DNA from: Gemmatimonadaceae bacterium
GTDB taxonomy: Bacteria > Gemmatimonadota > Gemmatimonadetes > Gemmatimonadales > Gemmatimonadaceae
Direction: 5' to 3'
DNA: 64,000 bases
NCBI GenBank assembly: GCA_030647905.1
Contig: JAUSJA010000025.1
Location: 186,001 to 250,000 of the forward strand
Below are positions 25,634 through 33,648 of the stretch, piece after piece. Within the stretch, counting starts at the first letter, position 1, and each line of letters begins with the position of its first letter. Made by a program: the position numbers and the translations under genes. Under the pieces are notes generated by a model that worked only from the letters and a program-made list of their open reading frames with translations, was not told the origin of the DNA and did no database searches.

Positions 25634-27366
25634 AGCACAGCGTCGTGGAACGCGCGATCGGTCATCTTCCCCGAGTCCACCAGCTCCCTGTGGAGCGCGC
25701 GAAGCTCGAGCCCGCCGATCATGTACGCCATCTGATAGAGCGGGGAGTAGTCGCCGCTGAACGAGCGTCTCACCTCGCCTTCCGCGTTCGCCCGCTCGAA
25801 GTTGACGGTGTCAACGAGAAACTGAACCGCCTTGTCGGGCGTCATCTTCCCGAGATGGAAGTTGAGCGAGAAGATGATTCGCGCGCTCCGGTGCATCCTC
25901 CAGAAAAGCGCACCGATGCGATCCTCGGGTGTGACCTGGAATCCGTGATCCCAGAGAAACATTTCCCAGTAAAGCGACTGGCCTTCACTCCAGAACGGCG
26001 TACCGAACAGCCGGCGGTGTGAGTTGTACCGGGCAGACATGAAACCCTGGAGATGATGTCCGGGATTCAGCTCGTGGAAGACGGTGGCGTGTGAGAAGTG
26101 CGGATTGTTGCCGCGCAGGCTCATCAGCTTTTCCTCTTCCGTCATATCTGCCGTGGGATACGACACGATGATGGACTCGCCGCCGAGGAAGAAAGGAGCG
26201 ACCCGCTGGCGCTCTGGACTCATCATCTCCATGCGCCAGTCGTCGCGCGCGAGCTGCGGAATCGTCACCCAGTCGTGCTGGTCGAAGAACGCTTCGGCCT
26301 GTCGCGCCAGATCGCGGATGAGATCGGGCTGCTTCCCCGGCTCGACGTACGTGTTCTTCACCTTCTCCATCGCCGCTTTCCAGTTGTCGCCGAATCCCAT
26401 TTCCCGCGACGCCTTCTTCATCTCGCTCAGACTGAACGCGTACTCACGCCCGGCGATCGCGATCAGCTCTTCCGGAGTGTACGGAATCATCTCGTGGACG
26501 AGATCCTCCTCGAGCCCTTTCCGCCCGATCGGATCGCCGATGATCGGGCCGTTGTTCGCCGACGACTGGCCCTCTCCCGGCTTGAAACCCACCACCCGCT
26601 CGCGCAGGATGCGCGCGTAACGGGTCAAGGATTCATCGAGGCGCTTGTACGGGTCCTTCATCCACCACGTGAACAACGGATCGTATCCATCGTAGTACTG
26701 ATACCAGTTCTTCACGACCGACCGGATCTCATCAATGTCATTCGCGCCGCGATTGGCGACTGTCTTCGAGACTTTGGGCGCGGACGGCAGGGGGCGAGCT
26801 TTACCGCCTGCCGATGAATCCGGGCGTGCCGGCGTCGCTTCGAACAATGCGCGCAGGCTGTCCACCTGCCGGGCGACGGCCGCGAGCGTGCTGGACGCCG
26901 CGCGAGGGTTCACCGTCGCGAGATCCCGGCGCGCATCCTGAAGCGCGAGCAGCGTGTCGCCGAAGGGGACCAACGCCGCCGTCTCGGATCTCAGTCTGTC
27001 CTGCCGGTCCATGAGATCGAGCTCATGCTTCACGTAATTGGCCAGCAGCACGTAGTCAGTCTTGCCTTCCTGACTCAGCTTGTCAAAGTCCAGCTCTGCG
27101 ACGCGCCCGCTCCACGCAGTGTAGAAGTCGCGCATCCTCCACCGCTGGCTCGGTGAATCAGTGGCGTCATACCGGCGGCTCATAGCTGAGAGATCGCGCG
27201 AGAACCGGTCTACGACGTTGGCGAGCTCGCTCGACGGCTGACCGACGAGTGCCGTGAGCGCAGGAACCGACCGGAGGGAATCGAAGCGGCTCGACGCGGC
27301 GGTCTGGGCGTTCGCGTTGGCGGTGGAGATCAGAAGAACAGCGAAGAAGGCGACGGAGCGGGTCAT
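25498..27366 (-). CDS. DUF885 family secreted protein (putative metallopeptidase)
   Basis: 622 residues. Signal peptide MTRSVAFFAVLLISTANANA. DUF885 proteins carry an HExxH-like motif: here ATVFHELNPGHHLQGFMSAR, with a following Glu in PFWSEGQSLYWEMFLWDHG, and RMHRSARIIFSLNFHLG and YMIGGLELRALHREL downstream. All family blocks appear intact. Peptidase activity is predicted from the motif rather than shown for this subfamily. The last ~45 codons overlap antisense with the DPP-IV-like gene; both frames look coding near their ends, but the DUF885 end (QPWKFAEELPPP) is the more family-like. Confidence 0.88.
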   Translation of the reverse strand: MTRSVAFFAVLLISTANANAQTAASSRFDSLRSVPALTALVGQPSSELANVVDRFSRDLSAMSRRYDATDSPSQRWRMRDFYTAWSGRVAELDFDKLSQEGKTDYVLLANYVKHELDLMDRQDRLRSETAALVPFGDTLLALQDARRDLATVNPRAASSTLAAVARQVDSLRALFEATPARPDSSAGGKARPLPSAPKVSKTVANRGANDIDEIRSVVKNWYQYYDGYDPLFTWWMKDPYKRLDESLTRYARILRERVVGFKPGEGQSSANNGPIIGDPIGRKGLEEDLVHEMIPYTPEELIAIAGREYAFSLSEMKKASREMGFGDNWKAAMEKVKNTYVEPGKQPDLIRDLARQAEAFFDQHDWVTIPQLARDDWRMEMMSPERQRVAPFFLGGESIIVSYPTADMTEEEKLMSLRGNNPHFSHATVFHELNPGHHLQGFMSARYNSHRRLFGTPFWSEGQSLYWEMFLWDHGFQVTPEDRIGALFWRMHRSARIIFSLNFHLGKMTPDKAVQFLVDTVNFERANAEGEVRRSFSGDYSPLYQMAYMIGGLELRALHRELVDSGKMTDRAFHDAVLQGGPMPIAMVRARLENQPLTRAGPQPWKFAEELPPPVPAPVRGG

Positions 27367-27443
27367 GTGCTGACGGTCTGATGTGGTTGTGGCACAGCCG
27401 GGCGGATCTATTCGTGCCGGCGAATATGGATCGTCGGTGCGGC

Positions 27444-27475
27444 GCCGTCTACGCCGCCGTCTACGCCGCCGTCAT
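27444..27475. repeat. 12-bp tandem repeat next to the rhomboid stop
   Basis: GCCGTCTACGCC occurs at 27444-27455 and 27456-27467, with a partial third copy running into the rhomboid stop. Unit length is a multiple of three, so it may derive from slippage in or near coding DNA. The spacer 27367-27474 holds nothing else. Confidence 0.6.
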
Positions 27476-28071
27476 CAGCCAGCGCCGGCTGGTGACCTCG
27501 GCGCTCTGAACGCCCGGGCGGCAACTACGCCCCCGATGAATCCGCCGAGGTGCGCCTGCCAGCTGATACCGACTTGTCCAGGCATCACGCCGAATAAGAG
27601 CCCGCCCCACATGACCGTGACCAGAACGCTCAGCAGAATGCTGCCCACACTGCGCGCGTACCACCCGCTGAGCATCAGGAATCCGAAATAGCCGAAGATC
27701 ACGCCGCTCGCACCGATGTGGACCGATCCGGGGGCGCCGATCAGCCATGCCATCATTCCCGATCCGATCATCGCTACAAGCGAAACGACCGTGAAGTGCC
27801 TGGAGTCGCGCAGCATCACCAGCCAGCCAAGTATCACGAACGGGATGCTGTTGGCGACGAGATGGTTCAGGCTGCCGTGAAGGAACGGCGCGAAGAGGAT
27901 GCCGCGGAGGCCGATTGCCGTACGCGGAATGACGCCGAGCGAGAGCAGGGCGCCGCCAGACAGCCAGCTCGCGATGAAGATCACCCACATCGCGGCGAGC
28001 GCTCCGCCCAGCACCGTCGCCTGCGCCTTGAGCGTGCCGGATACGCTCCTCGTCACCGTGGTCGTCAGCAT
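27475..28071 (-). CDS. Rhomboid family intramembrane serine protease
   Basis: 198 residues from ATG 28071. Six hydrophobic segments. HGSLNHLVANSIPFVILGWL is the rhomboid TM2 motif, HIGASGVIFGYFGFL the GxSG catalytic Ser, and SWQAHLGGFIGGVVAA the catalytic His. It cleaves membrane proteins within the bilayer. The start at 28071, one base after the DUF2207 stop, makes it the third gene of a lemA-DUF2207-rhomboid operon; an upstream in-frame start (28128) would read Glu-rich residues inside the DUF2207 Gly-rich tail. Confidence 0.92.
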   Translation of the reverse strand: MLTTTVTRSVSGTLKAQATVLGGALAAMWVIFIASWLSGGALLSLGVIPRTAIGLRGILFAPFLHGSLNHLVANSIPFVILGWLVMLRDSRHFTVVSLVAMIGSGMMAWLIGAPGSVHIGASGVIFGYFGFLMLSGWYARSVGSILLSVLVTVMWGGLLFGVMPGQVGISWQAHLGGFIGGVVAARAFRAPRSPAGAG

Positions 28072-28072
28072 G

Positions 28073-29803
28073 TCATCGCCCTCCTCCTCCTCCGCCCCCG
28101 CCACCCCCGCCCGATGACCCGCCACCACCGGACCCCGAGCCGCTTCCGGGCGGGCTCGACGCCGAGGAGATCGTCGAGTTCAGCCCGGAGCTGACAGCAC
28201 TTGTGAATTCCCCGAGATTCGTGATGGGACCGCGTCCGATGTACCAGCCCATGTTGTTCGCTGCAGCCGCGGCGGCAGCGGCGCCTGCGGCGATCGTGAA
28301 TTTCTCCGTCCACGCGTCCTCCACACCGAGTGCGACAGCGAACGGCAGCATCGCCTCATACCGCTTCGCATCGAGCGGCGGCTCGTCCGGACCACGCATG
28401 CTCTTCAGCTCGTCCCGCTCCGCCACGCTCATGTAAAGTTTCAGCCCTTCGATCTCGTCGAGCAGTGCGCGGCCTTCGGGCGTTGGCGCGCGTATGAGCC
28501 ACGCGAAGGCGACGACCGCGACGAGCATCAACACGAGCACGGCGATGATTGCCGGAATGCCGAACCCGCCCGATGTCACGAAGGCGATGACTCCCGTGAG
28601 TACGGCGATTAGAACGGCCATCGCCACCTTCTTTCCGTTGCGTTTGAAGTAGCGGGGCTGGAATTCCTGATTCAGGATTTCTTGATGCCCTTCGCGGGCG
28701 GCAGAAACCGTGGAAGCGTTCGTGTTCTTCAAGACCAGCGTGCCCGTACCGTCCTGGAAGAGCATGTCGAGCAGCATCTGCTGCCCGAGCGACACCGGCG
28801 CCGGCGCCGGTGACGACGTGCTGGTACGCTCGAGCTGCCATTCGTCCTTGAAGATCCGTTCGTTCTGATGAATACGCAGCCGGCCGGCGACGGCGAGCGC
28901 GAGAACGTCGGCGGTGAAGCAGCGCAAGTCGTATCCCATGCGCTGGAGAAAACGAAGTCCCGCCGGAGTCTGTCCATCGCGTGGCTCGTAGCGAGCGATG
29001 ATGGTTCCGCTCTGCGGATCCCGGCCGACGCGTCGCCATTCGCGCAGCATGAACAGCAGCATGACGACCAGGCCAGCCAGCGCCACCAGCACGCCGCGAT
29101 TGTCAGCGAGGAACAATCTGGCGCGTTCCGCCTCGGTCGGCTGGTGTATCAGGCCCTTGGGAAACGTCAGTACGACCGTGAATCCTTCGTGAGCACCCAG
29201 CGGTTGAGTGAGGCGATAACGCCCGACGCCGGGCGCGTGCAGCTCCGCGACGTACGCGTTTCCTTTCGCTCCCTGCGGACCGGTGTAACCCTCCGCATGC
29301 ATTAGATCGAGCGGCACAGGTGAAGGCAGTCGCACCTCGACCGTGCCCTTCTCGACCGGAAAGACCCAGCCCGTGCCAATCGCATTCCAGTAAAGCTCGT
29401 CGTGATCGGCGAAGAAGCCGAGCTGCCGCGTGGTGCGGTAGCGCAGCGTATAGGTGTATTCGGCCGGAACGGGCAGAAAGCTGTCGTTGCCTGTGTTGAT
29501 GCGGATTCCGTTGCTCATCCGCTCGGTGAACCACGGCTCCATGACGTCGTTGCGCTCGACGAAGAGAACCTGGAGATCCACTCTGACGCGATTGCCGAAG
29601 CGATCGGTGTAGCGGGTCGGAAAATCGCGATAGATTCCGCGACGGATCTGCTGGCCCTCGGCCCGCACCGCTATGCGCTCGGTAACGTCGAGGCGGCCGT
29701 CGGTGCGGATCTCGATCTGCGTGTCGTAGGAGAGGATGCGCTCCTGCGCGGCGATCCGAGTAGCCGCACAAAGCAGCGCGAGCACGAGCGCGATGCGTCT
29801 CAT
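28073..29803 (-). CDS. DUF2207 membrane protein with Gly-rich C-terminus
   Basis: 576 residues. Signal peptide (MRRIALVLALLCAATRIAA). The extracytoplasmic DUF2207 domain (~20-220) reads YDTQIEIRTDGRLDVTERI, RGIYRDFPTRYTDRFGNRVR and ELYWNAIGTGWVFPVEKGTV. One TM lies near 235-255 and a pair near 400-455. An Ala-rich stretch (residues ~515-525) and a terminal run of Ser/Gly (SGGGGSSGGGG, then poly-Gly to a final Arg) close the protein, as in many DUF2207 members. Function unknown; association with LemA is common. Its start overlaps the lemA stop (ATGA) and its stop abuts the rhomboid start. Confidence 0.9.
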   Translation of the reverse strand: MRRIALVLALLCAATRIAAQERILSYDTQIEIRTDGRLDVTERIAVRAEGQQIRRGIYRDFPTRYTDRFGNRVRVDLQVLFVERNDVMEPWFTERMSNGIRINTGNDSFLPVPAEYTYTLRYRTTRQLGFFADHDELYWNAIGTGWVFPVEKGTVEVRLPSPVPLDLMHAEGYTGPQGAKGNAYVAELHAPGVGRYRLTQPLGAHEGFTVVLTFPKGLIHQPTEAERARLFLADNRGVLVALAGLVVMLLFMLREWRRVGRDPQSGTIIARYEPRDGQTPAGLRFLQRMGYDLRCFTADVLALAVAGRLRIHQNERIFKDEWQLERTSTSSPAPAPVSLGQQMLLDMLFQDGTGTLVLKNTNASTVSAAREGHQEILNQEFQPRYFKRNGKKVAMAVLIAVLTGVIAFVTSGGFGIPAIIAVLVLMLVAVVAFAWLIRAPTPEGRALLDEIEGLKLYMSVAERDELKSMRGPDEPPLDAKRYEAMLPFAVALGVEDAWTEKFTIAAGAAAAAAAANNMGWYIGRGPITNLGEFTSAVSSGLNSTISSASSPPGSGSGSGGGGSSGGGGGGGGGGGR

Positions 29804-30351
29804 GACGGCAATTCTACCTTCACCACAGCGCGGTCCTCGTCGTCGGCGTGGAAGAACTCGCTCTCGGTGAAGCCAGCCGCGTGCGCTACGAGCATGTCCG
29901 GAAAGCGCTGAATCGCCGTATTGAAGTCGCGCACCGCGCCGTTGTAGAAGCGTCGTGCGTATTGGAGGTTGTCCTCGACTTCGACGAGATCGCGCTGCAA
30001 CTGAAGGAAGCTCTCGTTGGCCTTGAGATCCGGGTAGGCTTCCTTGAGGGCGAAAAGCTGGGTCAGCGCCTGTTCCAGGGCGGCTTCGGTCTCGCCGAGC
30101 TTTGCCGGACTCGTGATGGCGACAGCCTGCGCGCGCAGCTCGGTGACGGCAGTGAGCACGCCGCGCTCATGCCCCGCGTATCCTTTCACCGCGGCGACGA
30201 GCTGAGGAACCAGGTCGTGCCGCCGCTTGAGCTGCACGTCGATGTCGGCCCATGCGGTGCGTACCTGATTCCTCAGCCGTACGAGCCGGTTGAACGAAAT
30301 CGCGGCCCAGATCACGGCCGCAACTCCCATCAGGATCAGAATGGTGCCCAA
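29800..30351 (-). CDS. lemA: LemA family protein
   Basis: 183 residues. N-terminal TM segment (GTILILMGVAAVIWAAISFN), then the LemA helical domain with RLRNQVRTAWADIDVQLKRR, HDLVPQLVAAVKGYAGHE, YPDLKANESFLQLQRDLVEV and QYARRFYNGAVRDFNTAIQR. These are all canonical blocks. The domain probably faces the periplasm. First gene of a three-gene operon with 4-nt overlap to DUF2207. A palindromic CACAGATG repeat lies in the divergent spacer upstream. Confidence 0.95.
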   Translation of the reverse strand: MGTILILMGVAAVIWAAISFNRLVRLRNQVRTAWADIDVQLKRRHDLVPQLVAAVKGYAGHERGVLTAVTELRAQAVAITSPAKLGETEAALEQALTQLFALKEAYPDLKANESFLQLQRDLVEVEDNLQYARRFYNGAVRDFNTAIQRFPDMLVAHAAGFTESEFFHADDEDRAVVKVELPS

Positions 30352-30395
30352 GATCGTCTCCCGGTGCTTTTGCCTGGCGAATCCCTATGAAAAAA

Positions 30396-30449
30396 TGAAA
30401 CACAGATGCACAGATGGCCACAGATGACACCGTGTGCATCTGTGTTTCA
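30396..30449. repeat. Palindromic intergenic element with CACAGATG repeats
   Basis: Arms TGAAACACAGATGCACA (30396-30412) and its exact reverse complement (30433-30449) flank a 20-nt loop. The left arm and loop contain three direct copies of CACAGATG (30401-30408, 30409-30416, 30419-30426). It sits between the divergent lemA and S9 peptidase starts. RNA from either strand could fold into a 17-bp hairpin. Elements with CACAGATG/CACAGAT runs recur between genes in several bacterial phyla as I recall, so it is probably a copy of a dispersed repeat family. Confidence 0.9.
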
Positions 30450-30497
30450 ACGCACCACTCTTGCGCAGCCGCGCGTGATGCCGCCGATTTTAATCTC

Positions 30498-32663
30498 ATG
30501 CCAACAAACCTTTCTCGCGCCTTTGCAGTGTTCGCTCTCGTGTTTGCTCCGGCGACCGCAGAAGCGCAGCGACAGACTCCGTTCACAATAGAACAGATCA
30601 AGAGCTACCCGTTTCCCAACGAGCTCACGGCGGCTTCGTCAGGAAGCAGGATTGCCTGGGCGTTCAACGAACGAGGACTTCGCAATCTATGGGCCGCAGA
30701 AGGTCCGGAATGGAAGGCACGGCAGCTCACGGGCTATCGCGTTGACGACGGCCAGGAGCTGACGAGCATCTCGATCAGTGCGGACGGGAAGTACGTGATC
30801 TACGTGCGCGGCGGCGAGCACTCCGCCAACTGGCAGGGATCGCCGCCAAATCCGACATCGAATCCCACAGCCCCCAAAATTCAGATCTGGAGCCTGTCGT
30901 TCGCGTGTCCGTCGCCCGGCACTGGGTGCGAGCCGAAGATGCTGGCCGACGGAGACGATCCCGAGCTTTCTCCACGCAGCGATCGGCTGGCGTTCATCAA
31001 GGACCGCCAGATCTGGACAGTCCCCGTTGACGGCTCCTCAGCGGCAAAGAAACTGTTCTCGGCGAACGGAGATCTCGGCAATCCGCAGTGGTCACCAGAT
31101 GGCACCCGGCTGGCTTTCGTTTCCAGCCGCGGGGATCACGCATTTGTCGGCGTGTTCACGAATGATTCAACACCGATCCTGTGGATCGCGCCGACTACCT
31201 CTCGCGATGCTTCACCGCGCTGGTCGCCCGACGGGACACGCATCGCATTCGTGCGCTCGCCGGGAAGCGGCGGCGCTCCTGATTCCATTCTCGTCCGTCC
31301 ACGCCGGCACTGGGCGATCTGGACCGCCGACGCGAAGACGGGAGAAGGCAAGCTGCTCTGGGACGCGCCTGACAAGTCGTACCCGTCAACGCAGGGCGGC
31401 ACCAATCTGCACTGGGCCGCGAACGGACGGATCGTTTTTCTCTCCAACGCTGATGGTCAGGCGCACCTGTACTCGGTCGGAGAGAACGGCGGCGCACCGC
31501 TGCTGCTGACGCCGGGCAATTACATGGCGGAGTACATCACGCTGAGTCCCGACCGGCGGTTCCTGTTGTTTGCCGGAAATGCGGGCAGTGATGCGAACGA
31601 CATGGATCGCCGTCACATCGTGAAAGTTCCCGTGGATCGCGCGGAGCCGAAGGTGATGACGCCGGGTGCCGGACTCGAGTGGACGCCATTCGTGACCGCT
31701 GACGGCAAATCCATCGCTTTCATCGGCGCGACTGCGCAACGGCCGCCGCTCCCGGCGGTCATGCCGGTGGATGGAGGCAAGCCGGTGTGGATCGGCGCCG
31801 ACCGCATTCCAGCGGACTTCCCCACGCGGCTCGTCACTCCCACCAGAGTCGTGATCAAGTCACCCGACGGATTGGAGGTGCACTCTCAGCTGTTCAACGC
31901 AGGCGGAGCGACTGGCCGCAAGCCAGCGATCGTCTACGTGCATGGCGGCCCGCCCCGACAGATGCTGCTCGGCTGGAACTACTCCGACTATTACTCGAAC
32001 GCCTACGCGCTCAATCAGTATCTGGCGAGTCACGGATTCGTCGTCCTCTCGGTGAATTATCGCCTTGGCATCGGTTACGGACGCGATTTTCAGCAGGCGA
32101 AGCAGGCCGGCTCGCAGGGTGCGTCAGAGTACACTGACGTACGTGCAGCCGCCGAGTGGCTGCGAGAGCAGCCGTTCGTGGATCCGAATCGCGTCGGGAT
32201 CTATGGAGGGTCGTACGGCGGCTTTCTCACCGCGATGGCGCTCGCGCGCAACTCCGATCTGTTCGCCGCGGGAGTGGACATGCATGGAGTGCACGACTGG
32301 ACCACCGAGCGCGCGCGGGGATTGATGAATCGCGATCGCCACGAGGAGGCGCCTGACCTCTCGCGCGCGCTGGAGATCGCGTGGACATCGTCGCCGGTGT
32401 CCTCGATGAAGACATGGAAGTCGCCCGTGCTTCTCATTCATGGCGACGACGACCGTAACGTCCGCTTCAGTCAGACGGTGGATCTCGCTCGCCGTCTCCT
32501 GGCGCAGGGCGTTCCGTTCGAAGAGCTGGTCATTCCAGACGACACGCACCACTTCATGCGGCATGCGAACTGGGTGCGCGTGGATGCGGCAACGGCGAAA
32601 TTCTTCGAGCGGAAATTCGTGCCCGGCAATGCGTCCGGCCGCGCGACAGGGGCGAGCCGCTAA
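30498..32663 (+). CDS. S9 family peptidase (acylaminoacyl-peptidase type), secreted
   Basis: 721 residues from ATG 30498, which opens a signal peptide (PTNLSRAFAVFALVFAPATA then EAQ). The upstream frame to 30414 reads the repeat element and was rejected. Propeller blocks include SISADGKYVIYVRGG, WSPDGTRLAFVSSRGDH and WSPDGTRIAFVRSPG. The hydrolase domain has VYVHGGPPRQMLLGW, GIYGGSYGGFLTAMALAR (Ser ~571), IHGDDDRNVRFSQ (Asp ~651) and IPDDTHHFMRH (His ~684). Intact and typical length. Confidence 0.93.
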   Translation: MPTNLSRAFAVFALVFAPATAEAQRQTPFTIEQIKSYPFPNELTAASSGSRIAWAFNERGLRNLWAAEGPEWKARQLTGYRVDDGQELTSISISADGKYVIYVRGGEHSANWQGSPPNPTSNPTAPKIQIWSLSFACPSPGTGCEPKMLADGDDPELSPRSDRLAFIKDRQIWTVPVDGSSAAKKLFSANGDLGNPQWSPDGTRLAFVSSRGDHAFVGVFTNDSTPILWIAPTTSRDASPRWSPDGTRIAFVRSPGSGGAPDSILVRPRRHWAIWTADAKTGEGKLLWDAPDKSYPSTQGGTNLHWAANGRIVFLSNADGQAHLYSVGENGGAPLLLTPGNYMAEYITLSPDRRFLLFAGNAGSDANDMDRRHIVKVPVDRAEPKVMTPGAGLEWTPFVTADGKSIAFIGATAQRPPLPAVMPVDGGKPVWIGADRIPADFPTRLVTPTRVVIKSPDGLEVHSQLFNAGGATGRKPAIVYVHGGPPRQMLLGWNYSDYYSNAYALNQYLASHGFVVLSVNYRLGIGYGRDFQQAKQAGSQGASEYTDVRAAAEWLREQPFVDPNRVGIYGGSYGGFLTAMALARNSDLFAAGVDMHGVHDWTTERARGLMNRDRHEEAPDLSRALEIAWTSSPVSSMKTWKSPVLLIHGDDDRNVRFSQTVDLARRLLAQGVPFEELVIPDDTHHFMRHANWVRVDAATAKFFERKFVPGNASGRATGASR

Positions 32664-32673
32664 ACCGTATTCG

Positions 32674-33648
32674 CTAGTGGCACTTGCCCGCACCTCGATC
32701 CCAGACCCGCCCGCTGGTATCAAGGAAAGCGTGCCGATACTCGCCGTCTCCCAGCTTCAGCTTCAGGACACCGAAGTATCCGTGCACCCGCGCAGCGGAG
32801 TTGGGGGCGGGCGGGTCACTCACACCCCGCAGTACGGAACCGCCGGTACCGGCTACGATCTCCACTATGCCCTTGACCGAGTCGGCGGCACCCAGCGGTG
32901 TCTGCGGGAGGAAGCGTTCGTAATGGTGTTCGTGTCCGTTCAGGACGATATCGACTCCGGCTTCATATAGGACGTGCCACACACTCTCCATCTCGATCGA
33001 CGGGCCGTGGGGGCCCGAGGTGAAAAGCGGATGGTGAAAGCTGGCTAGCGTGCATGGCTTGCCATGATCCCGAAGGTCGGCGCGCAACCACTCTTCCTGA
33101 GCGATTGCCTCGCGCGACGACCTACGGTTCACGACCAGCTCGCTGTTCAGTGAGATGACATGCCATTTGCCGATGTCAAAGCTGTAATAGCCCTTTCCCG
33201 CGGGCCCCGCCCTGTCACCGAAATAACTGTAGTATCCTGCGCCGCTGCTGTTCTCGAAATCGTGGTTTCCCGGCGAAGGGCGGAGGGCGTCCATTATCCG
33301 CCTGGAGCCCCAGGAGGGCGCGAAGCAGCGCGCGAAAATATTGTTCGATCCCCTCGCCCCCGATGGATATGCGTTGTCCCCCATCGTTACGACGACGGTT
33401 GGGAGGTTCGCGACGCTGTCCGCTCTCAGCACGCTGTCCACGATCGCCGCTGTCGCCTCGTCTCCGCTCGGGCCGCACATCGCTATGTCCCCTGCCGCGA
33501 GCAGCACCACGGCGCCGCTCATCGCAACCTCCGCGAGGGAAGCACCTACGGGTGGCAATGGCGTCGGCCGGTCAGCGGTATTACAGGTGGCCGCGAGCAT
33601 GGTCAACGCCACGAGCCACACCGATCGTCGAGCGAGCGACGCGATCAG
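32674..33648 (-). CDS. Metallophosphoesterase (purple-acid-phosphatase-like) lipoprotein, possible CTG start
   Basis: Calcineurin-like phosphoesterase motifs are clear: LLAAGDIAMC, VVTMGDNAYPSG (GDxxY), SPGNHDFEN (GNHD), LASFHHPLFTSG and VLNGHEHHYERF (GHxH). ISLNSELVVN adds the usual inter-motif strand. A lipoprotein signal ends in MLAATC. CTG 33648 lies in a CTGA overlap with the stop of the upstream outer-membrane gene and gives L-I-A-S-L-A-R-R-S-V-W-L, a normal n-region; GTG 33621 is a conventional alternative with a poorer n-region. The frame also continues further upstream inside the outer-membrane gene. Probably an extracytoplasmic phosphatase. Confidence 0.87.
   Translation of the reverse strand: MIASLARRSVWLVALTMLAATCNTADRPTPLPPVGASLAEVAMSGAVVLLAAGDIAMCGPSGDEATAAIVDSVLRADSVANLPTVVVTMGDNAYPSGARGSNNIFARCFAPSWGSRRIMDALRPSPGNHDFENSSGAGYYSYFGDRAGPAGKGYYSFDIGKWHVISLNSELVVNRRSSREAIAQEEWLRADLRDHGKPCTLASFHHPLFTSGPHGPSIEMESVWHVLYEAGVDIVLNGHEHHYERFLPQTPLGAADSVKGIVEIVAGTGGSVLRGVSDPPAPNSAARVHGYFGVLKLKLGDGEYRHAFLDTSGRVWDRGAGKCH

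Noticed and set aside
28090-28140. GC-rich low-complexity run at the end of DUF2207 as a regulatory repeat
   Set aside because: It simply encodes the poly-Gly/Ser C-terminal tail, common in this family.
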